Shown here one piece after another: positions 49,591 to 59,572 of a stretch of 64,000 nt of DNA. This DNA is from an uncultured Gammaproteobacteria bacterium. GTDB taxonomy: Bacteria; Pseudomonadota; Gammaproteobacteria; CAMYKB01. The notes below the pieces were generated by a model. The model was given only the letters and a program-made list of their open reading frames with translations. It was not told the origin of the DNA and made no database searches. The stretch's first letter is position 1. The number at the start of each line of letters is the position of its first letter. The position numbers and the translations under genes are program-made. The stretch spans positions 1 to 64,000 of the forward strand of contig CAMYKB010000006.1 in assembly GCA_947258875.1 (NCBI GenBank), written 5' to 3'.

Positions 49591-50475
49591 ATGCATCTTA
49601 CTGCAACAAACCTCCGCGCCGCGCTTGCGGAAGAAAAGCCCTTACAAGTCGTGGGCACCATCAACGCCTATAGCGCCATGCTTGCCGAGCGCGCAGGCTT
49701 TAGGGCGATCTACCTGTCGGGTGCGGGTGTCGCCAATGCCTCATTTGGACTACCTGACCTTGGTATGACCTCACTCAATGATGTCATAGAAGACGTCCGC
49801 CGTATCACGGCAGCCACATCCCTGCCCTTACTGGTCGACGTCGATACTGGCTGGGGCACGGCCTTCAACATCGCGCGCACAACACGCGAAATGATTCGTG
49901 CCGGTGCCGCCGCCATGCACATTGAAGACCAGGTACAGACTAAACGATGCGGGCATCGCCCAAATAAGGCATTGGTATCCCGAGAGGAAATGGCCGATAG
50001 AATCAAGGCGGCTGTGGATGCGCGCACTGATGACGACTTTGTCATCATGGCACGCACTGACGCCTTTGCCAGCGAAGGTAAACAGGCCGCCATCGAGCGT
50101 GCCGCCACTTATGTTGAAGCCGGTGCTGATATGGTTTTTGCAGAGGCACTCTATGAACTTGATGATTACCGCGCCTTCACCCAGGCAGTGCGTGTACCGG
50201 TGCTCGCTAACATCACCGAATTCGGTAAAACTCCTTTATTCACTGTTGATCAGCTCGCTGACGCTGGCGTGAGCCTGGTGTTGTATCCGCTGTCCGCTTT
50301 CCGCGCCATGAGCCAGGCCGCGATGACTGTCTATGACACGATTCGCCAGGACAAAACACAAAAAGACTTGCTCAATAGCATGCAAACCCGTGACGAACTC
50401 TACGGGGTGCTGGGCTATCACGATTACGAACAGAAACTCGATCATTTATTTAAGGAACCTCCGAACAAGTCATGA
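49591..50475 (+). CDS. prpB: 2-methylisocitrate lyase
   Basis: PrpB splits 2-methylisocitrate to pyruvate and succinate, the last step of the methylcitrate cycle. The 294-residue protein has the family catalytic loop [11 protein letters not shown] and [23 protein letters not shown], with metal-site VDVDTGWG. It heads prpBCDE. I see no prpR regulator gene beside it. Confidence 0.96.
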   Translation: MHLTATNLRAALAEEKPLQVVGTINAYSAMLAERAGFRAIYLSGAGVANASFGLPDLGMTSLNDVIEDVRRITAATSLPLLVDVDTGWGTAFNIARTTREMIRAGAAAMHIEDQVQTKRCGHRPNKALVSREEMADRIKAAVDARTDDDFVIMARTDAFASEGKQAAIERAATYVEAGADMVFAEALYELDDYRAFTQAVRVPVLANITEFGKTPLFTVDQLADAGVSLVLYPLSAFRAMSQAAMTVYDTIRQDKTQKDLLNSMQTRDELYGVLGYHDYEQKLDHLFKEPPNKS

Positions 50476-50552
50476 TCGGTTGCTCTGAGCCTAAGATCAT
50501 TCCGTCCAGACTTGTTCGAAGAGCCCTTAGCAAGAACTAAGGAGGATGAATC

Positions 50553-51713
50553 ATGAGTTCAGCGACCAGTATTACTAAAAATACGGCCAAAAACGCAGCA
50601 AAAAGCGGCGCCGGACTGCGTGGTCAGTCTGCCGGCGAAACAGCGATTGCAACAGTCGGTAAAGAAGGCGCCGGACTGACCTATCGCGGTTACGACATTA
50701 TCGAACTTGCGGAAAAGGCGAACTTTGAAGAAGTCGCTTATATGCTGATCTATGGTGAGCTGCCGACTCAATCGCAGTTACATGATTATACCCAACGCCT
50801 CAATGGCATGCGTGATTTACCGCAATCATTAAAAGAAGTCCTTGAACGTATTCCTGCCACTGCGCACCCGATGGATGTTTTGCGTACTGGCTGCTCGATG
50901 CTGGGCACCCTGGAGCCAGAGCAAAACTTCACACAACAATACGATGTCGCCGACCGTTTATTGGCGAGTTTTCCCTCCATGCTGTTGTACTGGCATCAGT
51001 TCGCTAAAAATCAAACACGTATTGACACTCAAACCGACGAAAACACGCTGGCAGGCCATTTTCTGCACTTGTTGCACGGCAAAACACCGTCCACACTGCA
51101 CCGGCGCGCTATGGATGTTTCGCTTATCCTATATGCAGAACATGAATTTAACGCCTCAACCTTCACTGCGCGCGTGTGCGCGGCAACCCTGTCCGACTTT
51201 TATTCCTCAGTAACGGGCGCTATTGGCAGCCTACGTGGACCACTGCATGGTGGCGCCAACGAAGCGGCGATGGCATTGATTGCTCGATTTGATAACGCCG
51301 ATGAAGCCAGCACCGCTGTTCAAGGTATGCTGCAACGCAAGGAAAAAATCATGGGCTTTGGTCATGCAGTGTATCGTGAATCCGACCCGCGCAATGCAGT
51401 AATAAAAACCTGGTCGAAAAAACTTGCCGAAGATCTGGCTGACACAAAACTGTATCTAATTTCTGAAGCGATTGAAGAGCGCATGCGGAACGAAAAAAAA
51501 CTCTTTCCCAACCTCGATTTTTACAGTGCTTCTGTCTATCACTTCATGGGCATACCCACCCCCTTGTTCACACCCATCTTTGTGTGCTCACGCATTTCAG
51601 GCTGGGCCGCACATATTATTGAACAACGCAGTAATAATAAATTGATACGCCCCAATGCAGATTACATCGGTCCTGTGCCACGTTCCTATACGCCTATTGA
51701 ACAACGTCAATAA
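50553..51713 (+). CDS. prpC: 2-methylcitrate synthase
   Basis: PrpC condenses propionyl-CoA with oxaloacetate. The 386-residue citrate-synthase-fold protein has the catalytic residues in LHGGANEAAM (His), GFGHAVYRESDPR (His) and NLDFYSASVYHFMGIP (Asp). It has a Ser/Thr/Lys-rich N-terminal extension of about 25 residues before GLRGQSAGETAI. An AGGAGG-like site precedes the ATG. Position and length favour PrpC over citrate synthase. Confidence 0.95.
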   Translation: MSSATSITKNTAKNAAKSGAGLRGQSAGETAIATVGKEGAGLTYRGYDIIELAEKANFEEVAYMLIYGELPTQSQLHDYTQRLNGMRDLPQSLKEVLERIPATAHPMDVLRTGCSMLGTLEPEQNFTQQYDVADRLLASFPSMLLYWHQFAKNQTRIDTQTDENTLAGHFLHLLHGKTPSTLHRRAMDVSLILYAEHEFNASTFTARVCAATLSDFYSSVTGAIGSLRGPLHGGANEAAMALIARFDNADEASTAVQGMLQRKEKIMGFGHAVYRESDPRNAVIKTWSKKLAEDLADTKLYLISEAIEERMRNEKKLFPNLDFYSASVYHFMGIPTPLFTPIFVCSRISGWAAHIIEQRSNNKLIRPNADYIGPVPRSYTPIEQRQ

Positions 51714-51753
51714 CACGGCTGATAACTGAGGCCACTAACCAAGAGAATAATAA

Positions 51754-53202
51754 ATGTCGCACATTGGTATTCGTGATACCCAGCGCCCGGAGCCCGATCA
51801 ACTACTGGCCGATATTGCCGATTATGTTCTGAATTTTACGGCTGGCAGCAACACCGCCCGCGAGACTGCGCGTCACTGCTTAATGGACACCCTAGCCTGC
51901 GGTATGCAGGCATTATCCTACCCCGCCTGCACCAGGCTACTCGGTCCGGTAGTGCCCGGCGCAAGCATGAGTAACGGCGCACGCGTGCCAGGCACAGATT
52001 ATGAACTCGACCCGGTACAAGCGGCCTTTAATATCGGTGCGATGATTCGCTGGTTGGATTTTAATGACACCTGGCTGGCCGCAGAGTGGGGACACCCCTC
52101 CGACAACCTTGGTGGTATTCTTGCCACCGCCGATTACCTCAGTCGCCAACACATCAGAGGAGGTAAGCCGCCGCTGACCATGGGTGATGTGCTCACCGCC
52201 ATGATCAAGGCCCACGAAATCCAAGGGGTGATCGCATTGGAGAATAGCTTCAATCGTGTCGGCCTCGATCATGTGTTATTGGTACGCGTGGCAACCACCG
52301 CCGCTGTCACCGCCATGCTGGGTGGTAATCGTGATGAGGTGATTAACGCCGTCTCCAACGCCTGGATTGATGGCGGCGCGCTGCGCACCTACCGCCATGC
52401 ACCTAACACCGGCTCACGCAAGAGCTGGGCTGCCGGTGATGCCACCAGCCGTGGCGTGAGACTGGCATTAATGGCCATGCGTGGTGAGATGGGTTACCCC
52501 TCGGCACTCAGTGCCAAGGCCTGGGGTTATTACGACGTGCTTTTCAAAGGCAAGCCCTTTAGTTTCAGCCAGGGATTTGATAGTTACGTGATGGAAAACA
52601 TCCTGTTCAAGATCTCCTTCCCGGCCGAGTTCCACGCGCAAACCGCAGTCGAATGCGCTATGGCCTTGCATAACGAAGCCAAAAACCGCCTGGCTCAGAT
52701 CGACAAGATCACCATCGAAACACAGGAAGCCGGTGTACGCATCATCGACAAGACGGGACCTTTGAATAACCCGGCCGACCGCGACCACTGCATCCAGTAT
52801 ATGGTGGCCATTCCCTTGATTTTCGGACACCTGACCGCAGCTGATTATGAAGACGACATTGCCAGTGATTCACGTGTGGATGCCCTACGCAATAACATGG
52901 AAGTCCGGGAAAACGAACGTTTCAGCAAGGATTATCTCGATCCGGAAAAACGCGCTATCGGTAACGCCGTACAAATTTTTTATAAAGACGGCAGCAGCAG
53001 CGAACGCATCGAGGTTGAATACCCTATTGGCCATCGCCGCCGCCGCAACGAAGGCATCCCCGTCTTGATTGATAAATTCGAGCGCAGCCTTGCTGAACAA
53101 TTTCCAACACAACAATGCGAAGCCATCAAGCAGGCCTGTACTGATCAAGGTCAGCTGGAAGCCATGTCGGTGAATGAATTTGTGGATTTATGGATCAAGT
53201 AA
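51754..53202 (+). CDS. prpD: 2-methylcitrate dehydratase
   Basis: PrpD dehydrates 2-methylcitrate to 2-methyl-cis-aconitate. The 482-residue MmgE/PrpD-family protein shows [23 protein letters not shown] and the conserved [17 protein letters not shown], and a C-terminal [12 protein letters not shown]. No acnD/prpF pair is present, so this is the PrpD-type pathway. It is followed by a 165-bp gap before prpE without a recognisable signal. Confidence 0.95.
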   Translation: MSHIGIRDTQRPEPDQLLADIADYVLNFTAGSNTARETARHCLMDTLACGMQALSYPACTRLLGPVVPGASMSNGARVPGTDYELDPVQAAFNIGAMIRWLDFNDTWLAAEWGHPSDNLGGILATADYLSRQHIRGGKPPLTMGDVLTAMIKAHEIQGVIALENSFNRVGLDHVLLVRVATTAAVTAMLGGNRDEVINAVSNAWIDGGALRTYRHAPNTGSRKSWAAGDATSRGVRLALMAMRGEMGYPSALSAKAWGYYDVLFKGKPFSFSQGFDSYVMENILFKISFPAEFHAQTAVECAMALHNEAKNRLAQIDKITIETQEAGVRIIDKTGPLNNPADRDHCIQYMVAIPLIFGHLTAADYEDDIASDSRVDALRNNMEVRENERFSKDYLDPEKRAIGNAVQIFYKDGSSSERIEVEYPIGHRRRRNEGIPVLIDKFERSLAEQFPTQQCEAIKQACTDQGQLEAMSVNEFVDLWIK

Positions 53203-53367
53203 TGGGCTTGTGCGCATAGCGTTGCGATAACACTTTGTGAGGCTATACAATGCGAGGCACGCAGCGCAACCCAACACAAAACTGCTTGGGGTTTGTGGTA
53301 GATTGCGCTGCGCCAGCCCTCCTACGCGACTATAATCACTATAAAAAAATACCGGGAGGAAAAAGCT

Positions 53368-55263
53368 ATGGGGCGTTATCAGGAAATTTATGACCGTTCA
53401 ATCAATGACCCGGAAAGTTTTTGGGCCGAAGCCGCCGCAGCAGTTCATTGGCACAAAAAATGGGATAAAGTGCTTGATGACAGCAATCCTCCCTACTATC
53501 GCTGGTTCCCCGGCGCCGAAATCAACACCTGCTATAACGCACTAGATCTGCATGTCGAAAACGGCCGCGGCGATCAGGCCGCGCTCATCTACGACAGCCC
53601 TGTTACTGGAAACCTAAAAACATTCAGCTATCGCGAATTGCGCGACGAAGTTGCCACCTTTGCCGGTGCACTTGCCCGCCTCGGCGTAGAAAAAGGCGAC
53701 CGCGTGGTTATTTACATGCCTATGGTACCGCAAGTGGTAGTCGCCATGCTGGCCTGCGCACGCCTGGGTGCGGTGCATTCGGTCGTCTTCGGTGGTTTTG
53801 CCGCTAATGAATTGGCGGTGCGCATCGATGATGCCAAACCTAAACTCATCATCTCGGCATCCTGCGGTATCGAAGTGAACCGAACCATCGAATACAAGCC
53901 ACTACTCGATGAAGCCATCCAGCTTGCCAAACATGACGTTGAACAATGCATCATTCTGCAACGCCCGGAACATACCTGCGACTTGATTGACGATCGCGAT
54001 ATTGAATGGAACCAAGCCATCAGCGGCGCCGAAGCACATGACTGCGTACCGGTAGCCGCAACCGACCCACTTTATATCCTGTATACCTCGGGCACGACTG
54101 GCGAACCCAAGGGTGTGGTGCGTGATAATGGCGGCCATGTCGTTGCCCTCAAATGGACCATGCAAAATATTTACAACACACAACCTGGCGATGTGTACTG
54201 GGCCGCTTCCGATGTCGGTTGGGTCGTGGGTCATTCATATATCGTGTACGGCCCATTGTTCAACGGTAACACCACTGTACTCTACGAAGGCAAGCCGGTC
54301 GGCACCCCCGATCCCGGCGCCTTCTGGCGCGTAATCTCCGAACATAAAGTAAAGGTCATGTTCACCGCGCCCACAGCATTCAGGGCGATAAAAAAAGAAG
54401 ACTCACAGGGTAAATATATCAAACACTACGACTTGTCCCACTTCAAGACCCTGTTCCTCGCCGGCGAACGCTGCGACCCGGATACTTTGCAATGGGCAGA
54501 AAACAAACTCGGTGTTCCCGTTATCGATCACTGGTGGCAAACCGAAACCGCCTGGTCCATCTGCGCCAACTGCATGGGCATCGAACAACTGCCGGTTAAA
54601 CAAGGCTCGCCCACCAAACCGGCTCCCGGTATGGACGTACACGTGCTCGATGAAAGCGGTCACGACGTTGAATCCGGAAAAATTGGCGCACTGGTCGTCA
54701 AACTGCCGTTACCGCCCGGCACGTTCCCAACCTTGTGGAACGCGCAACAACGTTTCTTCGACACCTATCTCGCGGAATACCCCGGCTACTACAAAACCGC
54801 CGATGCCGGATACATCGATGAACACGGTTACGTGTTCGTCATGTCACGCACCGACGACATCATCAATGTCGCTGGCCACAGGCTTTCAACCGGCGGCATA
54901 GAAGAAGTGCTCGCCGCTCACCCCGACGTCGCCGAATGCGCAGTAATGGGTGTCGCCGATAGCCTCAAAGGTCAGATCCCTGTCGGTCTACTGGTACTCA
55001 ACAGTGGCACCGAGCGCAGCAACGATGAAATCATCAAGGAAGTTATCCAAATGGTCCGCGAACAAATTGGCCCCGTTGCTGCATTCAAAAAAGCAACCGT
55101 CGTGAAACGTTTACCCAAAACCCGCTCCGGAAAAATCCTGCGCGGCACCATGCGCAAGATTGCGGACAGTGAAGACTACAAAATGCCGGCAACGATTGAT
55201 GATCCGGCGATTTTGGGGGAGATAGCGGAGTCGTTGGGGGAGATCGGTTATGGTGGCAAGTAG
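53368..55263 (+). CDS. prpE: Propionyl-CoA synthetase
   Basis: PrpE activates propionate to propionyl-CoA. The 631-residue Acs-family enzyme has YTSGTTGEPKGVVRDNGGH, WWQTETAWSICANCMG, YYKTADAGYIDEHGYV and C-terminal [18 protein letters not shown] with the acetylatable Lys. The GEPKGVVRDNGGH and TAWSICANCMG variants separate it from Acs at 36452. A GGGAGG site precedes the ATG. It ends the prp series. Confidence 0.95.
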   Translation: MGRYQEIYDRSINDPESFWAEAAAAVHWHKKWDKVLDDSNPPYYRWFPGAEINTCYNALDLHVENGRGDQAALIYDSPVTGNLKTFSYRELRDEVATFAGALARLGVEKGDRVVIYMPMVPQVVVAMLACARLGAVHSVVFGGFAANELAVRIDDAKPKLIISASCGIEVNRTIEYKPLLDEAIQLAKHDVEQCIILQRPEHTCDLIDDRDIEWNQAISGAEAHDCVPVAATDPLYILYTSGTTGEPKGVVRDNGGHVVALKWTMQNIYNTQPGDVYWAASDVGWVVGHSYIVYGPLFNGNTTVLYEGKPVGTPDPGAFWRVISEHKVKVMFTAPTAFRAIKKEDSQGKYIKHYDLSHFKTLFLAGERCDPDTLQWAENKLGVPVIDHWWQTETAWSICANCMGIEQLPVKQGSPTKPAPGMDVHVLDESGHDVESGKIGALVVKLPLPPGTFPTLWNAQQRFFDTYLAEYPGYYKTADAGYIDEHGYVFVMSRTDDIINVAGHRLSTGGIEEVLAAHPDVAECAVMGVADSLKGQIPVGLLVLNSGTERSNDEIIKEVIQMVREQIGPVAAFKKATVVKRLPKTRSGKILRGTMRKIADSEDYKMPATIDDPAILGEIAESLGEIGYGGK

Positions 55264-55265
55264 TC

Positions 55266-55343
55266 TTTTGTATCGCTAACGCGAGGATTGTTTATGTGGG
55301 TGCGAATATCCACATAAACAATCCTCGCGTTAGCGATACAAAA
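55266..55343. repeat. Perfect 34-bp inverted repeat between prpE and the HAD gene
   Basis: Arms 55266-55299 and 55310-55343 are exactly complementary, with a 10-nt loop. Both arms contain GTATCGCTAACGCGA, which also begins composite repeat copy A (20189-20202). It begins 2 bp after the prpE stop and lies 27 bp before the stop of the convergent dehalogenase gene, so it may serve as a bidirectional terminator (arms start with TTTTG / end CAAAA) as well as being a mobile hairpin. Confidence 0.9.
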
Positions 55344-55370
55344 TATTGGGGTTCGTTGCTCACCATCAAC

Positions 55371-56048
55371 CTACCCAACCAACCCCGGCAACCCCTCCAA
55401 ACTCTGCAACTCCATATCCGCCCCCTTCGGCAACCGTTCCCGCTTCTGTCCAAAGCGATTAATCCACACCACTTTAAAACCGAACTGCGCCGCACCGGCC
55501 GCATCCCAGGCATTGGACGATTGGAAACAGATCTCTTCGGGTTTGAGTTTCAGGTAATCGCAAGCGATTTGATACACACTGGGATGAGGCTTGTAGATAC
55601 CCACCTCTTCCACGGAAAATATCGCATCGAAGTCGTGATTCAGTCCCGATGATTGCAATGCGGCCTCCAACATGTCGGGCGAACCGTTAGAGAGCACTGT
55701 GACCCGCATACCTTTGTCTTTTAACTCAGCCAGCATGTTTTTAACTTCAGGATAGCATGCAAGACGCAGGTAGGCGTTCATCAGATTTTCACGCAGGTCT
55801 TCATCATCAATGTCATGGCTATCGAGCGTATAGTCGAGTGCATCTTGTGTGACTTGCCAGAAATCTGCATGCACACCCATCAGGCTGCGTAGCCAGGTGT
55901 ATTCGAGTTGTTTGCTGCGCCATAGCGCGGAAAGTTGATCGGCCTTGCCACCGATTTTTTCGCGGTATTCGCCAACGGCCGAGTGGACATCGAACAAGGT
56001 ACCGTATGCGTCGAACGCAAAGGCCTTAATATGGTCGAAGTGTGTCAT
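55371..56048 (-). CDS. Haloacid dehalogenase type II (HAD superfamily)
   Basis: The 225-residue protein has the HAD motifs FAFDAYGTLFDV (nucleophile Asp13), VLSNGSPDML, KPHPSVYQIA and FQSSNAWDAAGAAQFG, which are the type II L-2-haloacid dehalogenase signatures (SSNAWDA). It could hydrolyse short 2-haloacids such as 2-chloropropionate; this would fit its place beside propionate genes, but HAD substrate calls by sequence are uncertain. Convergent with prpE. Confidence 0.88.
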   Translation of the reverse strand: MTHFDHIKAFAFDAYGTLFDVHSAVGEYREKIGGKADQLSALWRSKQLEYTWLRSLMGVHADFWQVTQDALDYTLDSHDIDDEDLRENLMNAYLRLACYPEVKNMLAELKDKGMRVTVLSNGSPDMLEAALQSSGLNHDFDAIFSVEEVGIYKPHPSVYQIACDYLKLKPEEICFQSSNAWDAAGAAQFGFKVVWINRFGQKRERLPKGADMELQSLEGLPGLVG

Positions 56049-56203
56049 AGACTCCTCCAGCGGTTACAATACATTCCATTAGTGGCAGGTCTGCGCCAGC
56101 ACGTTTTTTTATAGTGCGCGAGTGTGGAGCATCTGCATAGCAGACTCAAGAGATAAATAAACAACGTTTTGTTATCATTTGGCAACAAACACAGGTGACT
56201 TTA

Positions 56204-56896
56204 ATGACTACTAGCAAACCTTATACCATCCACGCCATGGAACTGGGCCCGATGGAAAATTTTGTTTACGTAATACAGGATCACGCAACGCATACTGCTG
56301 CAGTAGTCGATCCCGCCTGGGATGTATCAAAGATCATCGAGCTAGCGGAACGCGAGGGCATTAACATAACCGATATTTTACTAACACACAGCCACCATGA
56401 TCACATTAATGGCATTGAAGATGTATTGAATAAATACAATGCACAATTACATCTGCTCAAGGCCGAGGCACAATTTTGGGGCCGTGAACTGGAGAAACCC
56501 ACGCTGCATTACGGTGGTGACAAAATCAAGCTCGGCAACACTGAGATTGAAATTCTTCACACCCCGGGACACACGCCCGGTTCGGCCTGCTATCACATAA
56601 ACAATGATCTGATTACGGGCGATACCTTATTCGTATTCGGTTGTGGACGTTGTGATTTAAAAGGCGGTGATCCGGAAGAAATGTTTCAGACCTTGAGAGG
56701 TTTACGTGAAGGCTTGCCAAAAAATACGCTGATTCACCCTGGTCACAACTATTCTGAAAAAACCACTTCAACACTCGAAGAAGAGGCCGCTGGCAACCCG
56801 TTCATGCACTTCCATGAAAAAGGTGATTTTGTGCATTACAGGATGCATGAACATGACCGGACCCGGCATTCACCCTATAAACCAGTTGCCACATAG
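56204..56896 (+). CDS. Metallo-beta-lactamase-fold hydrolase (glyoxalase II-like)
   Basis: The 230-residue protein has the di-metal motifs LTHSHHDHING, HTPGHTPGSACY, ITGDTLFVFGCGRCD and IHPGHNYSEK, close to hydroxyacylglutathione hydrolase or persulfide-dioxygenase-like proteins. The GCGRCDLKGGDPEEM segment is typical of GloB-like YcbL. The ATG at 56204 has AGGTGA 6 bp upstream and is preferred to the GTG at 56195. Its substrate is likely a glutathione thioester but this is not proven. Confidence 0.85.
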   Translation: MTTSKPYTIHAMELGPMENFVYVIQDHATHTAAVVDPAWDVSKIIELAEREGINITDILLTHSHHDHINGIEDVLNKYNAQLHLLKAEAQFWGRELEKPTLHYGGDKIKLGNTEIEILHTPGHTPGSACYHINNDLITGDTLFVFGCGRCDLKGGDPEEMFQTLRGLREGLPKNTLIHPGHNYSEKTTSTLEEEAAGNPFMHFHEKGDFVHYRMHEHDRTRHSPYKPVAT

Positions 56897-57201
56897 CACA
56901 CAAGACAAGTAGGATGGCCAACCCAACCTGGCTGGCAGGAATTCCCATTTACCCCCCTGATTTTGCCATTGATCAATAAACCTGGCGATTATTTGTGTGA
57001 AACTCGCTATTTTGTGAAGCAATTCTATATAACGGCTTTTATCGCTGGATAGGTTCGTATTAAGCTTGGCGCGGTGCTGGCATCCCCACCAGGTCAGTGA
57101 ATTTAGAATCCGTCCAATATTGGTACACATCCCCACATGATGTTACAAACATCAGATACAGCGCACCTCACTAACACTAACGGACATATAGGGCTATCAG
57201 C
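56897..57201. other. 305-bp intergenic region with nothing recognised
   Basis: Nothing recognised apart from AT-rich stretches. It must contain the promoter of the serine hydrolase gene at 57202, but I cannot point to one. Confidence 0.4.
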
Positions 57202-58215
57202 TTGAGTTTCGATATAACGCTTTTCCAATCACGGGCAACCATTCTGCGTTGGCTCGGCAAGGCAAGCGTTGCGGGCCTGCTAATTTCCGGCATAGCACAG
57301 GCGCAGCAGTCAAGTATCGCCTCAGTTAGTGCGACCACGCCTTTTATTGATGCAGCATCACGCTCACCGTCCACACCGGGCATAGATTACCCGCTACTAC
57401 GCGCGTCTCGTGATGATTCACTCCAATACGCGCTAGAGCAATCACTTGCAGAACTTGGTCTGGCAGAAACCATTTCAGACCAGCACCTGGCTGTTGCCCT
57501 CGTGGATATCACTAATCCACGACAGCCGCGCACCGCCGAAGTGAACGGCGATGAAATGTTTTATGCCGCCAGCCTGCCCAAAATCGGCATTCTTCTCGGC
57601 GCCTTCCAGCGCATTGCGAATGGCGAAATTGCCGCAGATCAGGACACGCTGACACAACTGACCAAGATGATTCGTGTCTCTTCGAATAGTGCTGCGACCA
57701 AGATGCTCAACCGGGTCGGTAAACAATACCTGGCTGAACTGCTGCAGTCAGAGCCCTATAAACTTTATGACCCTGAATTCAATGGTGGTCTTTGGGTTGG
57801 CAAGGAATATGCGAAGAGCAATACCTGGAAACGCGATCCACTGCATAACATCTCGCACGGCGCCACTGCCATGCAAACCGCGCGCTTTTATTATCTGCTG
57901 GCAACTGGACGACTGGTCTCATCCGAATACAGCCAGCAGATGAAGAAAATCATGGGCAATCCGGCTATCAAGCATAAATTCGTACTGGGTTTGCACGACC
58001 GGCCTGACGCGAGAATATTCCGCAAGTCAGGCTCCTGGCGTAATTACCACGCTGACAGCGCCCTGATTGAGCACGCTGGCAAGCGCTACATTGCCGTGGC
58101 ACTGTCTGACGACGTCCACGGCGGTAAATGGATGAGTCGTATGATCGCGAGTTTTGATGACATCATATTGGGACAGGACACAAATCCGACGCGCGTGGCT
58201 GACTCTTCTCATTGA
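57202..58215 (+). CDS. Exported serine hydrolase, class A beta-lactamase fold
   Basis: The 337-residue protein starts at a TTG and has a signal peptide (about 1-36, WLGKASVAGLLISGIAQAQQ). The beta-lactamase2-type core follows: nucleophile Ser124 and Lys127 in AASLPKIG, Ser160-Ser161-Asn162 in RVSSNSAATKML, and Lys275-Ser-Gly in FRKSGSWR. I cannot identify the Omega-loop Glu of true class A enzymes, so beta-lactam hydrolysis should not be assumed. It may act on peptidoglycan peptides. Convergent with the operon to the right, with a 4-bp gap; its core resembles the serine hydrolase at 59572. Confidence 0.8.
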   Translation: MSFDITLFQSRATILRWLGKASVAGLLISGIAQAQQSSIASVSATTPFIDAASRSPSTPGIDYPLLRASRDDSLQYALEQSLAELGLAETISDQHLAVALVDITNPRQPRTAEVNGDEMFYAASLPKIGILLGAFQRIANGEIAADQDTLTQLTKMIRVSSNSAATKMLNRVGKQYLAELLQSEPYKLYDPEFNGGLWVGKEYAKSNTWKRDPLHNISHGATAMQTARFYYLLATGRLVSSEYSQQMKKIMGNPAIKHKFVLGLHDRPDARIFRKSGSWRNYHADSALIEHAGKRYIAVALSDDVHGGKWMSRMIASFDDIILGQDTNPTRVADSSH

Positions 58216-58219
58216 TTTA

Positions 58220-59572
58220 CTAGTGCCTTTGAATCTCCGGGCTGGAAACCATCACCGTACCTTTCACCGTCTCGGCCACTCCAGTAGCATTTCGCCAGTC
58301 GCTTGTTTTCAGGGCCGACAGTTCCTGTTTAGCAAGCTGGTTATAGTCCTTGCGCAATACCAGAATTGCCATCACCCACGCCACGCACAAGCCCATAACA
58401 AGCCAACTCATTTGCGCCACATCTAATGTTACCGGTAGCCATTGGGTAACCAGCAGGATGATCAACGAACCGAGAATCTTAAACAAGCGATAACCCACCA
58501 TATCGATCCATGCCTTGGCGCGATAAATTATTTCGGGGCGAATAGGTACATAAAGCAATTCTTTTGAGACGCGGTTAATTGAATAAGACAAGCCACGGTC
58601 AAACAACTTCATAATCGTAGCCATTGGCATACTGGCATTAAACACAAAGAGCCAAGCGGCGGCGCCCAGCAGCAGTGGCTGCATAAGCAGGCCGGCGACA
58701 ACCCCCAAACTGCGTTGAATCACAGGCGCAAGAATAAGGTTAATCATCAACGCAAAAATACCCAGCAACATAAAGAAGGTCGATAAAAATGCCGTGCGAG
58801 ATTCCTGCTCCATATAGTTTTGGCCAACAAGCTTCATGAATTGATAGTCGACAATCGGTTGCGCCAACTGCGCCAGCAACAACAAGCTTGCAATCAACAA
58901 CAAATAGCGGCTGCTGGTAAGCAAAGACCAGGTATTCCTGGCATCGCCGAGTAAAACAGGTCCTTGCGTCTTATCCACTTCCTTGTACAGACCCCGACGC
59001 ACAAGACTTAATGTCAGCATAAATACCAATAAAATCATAGCCGCCGAAACCAACAACAAATCCGGCGTGCGCAAAGGCGTGTACTTGATAAGCGCAGCTG
59101 CCAGAGCACCGCCAACGAGCCCTCCCAAGACACCCCCACTCGCAACCAAACCATACCAGCGTTTACCCGTTTCCGTATGGTAAACACTATTTACCAGACT
59201 CCAGAGTTGCTCTACCAATACTACGCTGAAGATATCTACCAGCATGTAAAATGCAAATGCAATCTCGAAATTTGCATTCAGCATCAACACACGAAATGAC
59301 AACAGCAAACAGATAAAGATAAAACAGGAACCCAATACGGTTTGCTGACGCCCATAACGCTGCAGCAATTTCTGGTATACCGGCATTAACACAAGCAAAG
59401 TTAGCGCACTGCTAATCCAGACATAGGGCAATAAATCTGCATTACCATATTCAAGGAACAGCGAGCGGCTGGCGGGTTTAACCTGATAATACGCCAGAAT
59501 GATCAGGAAGAAATTAATGAATAAAAACCCCGCACGCAATAACGGCGTCATGTTTGCGCGGCTCGCCGACAT
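58220..59572 (-). CDS. ATP/ADP translocase-like (Npt/MFS) membrane carrier
   Basis: The 450-residue protein has about 12 membrane helices and the traits of the TLC/Npt nucleotide-carrier group: YYQVKPASRSLFLEYGNADLLPYVW near the N-terminus, then VNSVYHTETGKRWYG, and a conserved late loop RVSKELLYVPIRPEIIYRAKAWIDMVGYR. Homologous free-living bacterial proteins are annotated as Npt1/Npt2 nucleotide transporters, though transport of ATP by them is often untested. It starts one base inside the stop of the preceding serine hydrolase gene (TGATG), the third gene of a tight operon. Confidence 0.75.
   Translation of the reverse strand: MSASRANMTPLLRAGFLFINFFLIILAYYQVKPASRSLFLEYGNADLLPYVWISSALTLLVLMPVYQKLLQRYGRQQTVLGSCFIFICLLLSFRVLMLNANFEIAFAFYMLVDIFSVVLVEQLWSLVNSVYHTETGKRWYGLVASGGVLGGLVGGALAAALIKYTPLRTPDLLLVSAAMILLVFMLTLSLVRRGLYKEVDKTQGPVLLGDARNTWSLLTSSRYLLLIASLLLLAQLAQPIVDYQFMKLVGQNYMEQESRTAFLSTFFMLLGIFALMINLILAPVIQRSLGVVAGLLMQPLLLGAAAWLFVFNASMPMATIMKLFDRGLSYSINRVSKELLYVPIRPEIIYRAKAWIDMVGYRLFKILGSLIILLVTQWLPVTLDVAQMSWLVMGLCVAWVMAILVLRKDYNQLAKQELSALKTSDWRNATGVAETVKGTVMVSSPEIQRH

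Noticed and set aside
53203-53367. Regulatory RNA or repeat in the prpD-prpE gap
   Set aside because: GC-rich short repeats are present but no stable hairpin with a tail and no copy elsewhere in the window was found.
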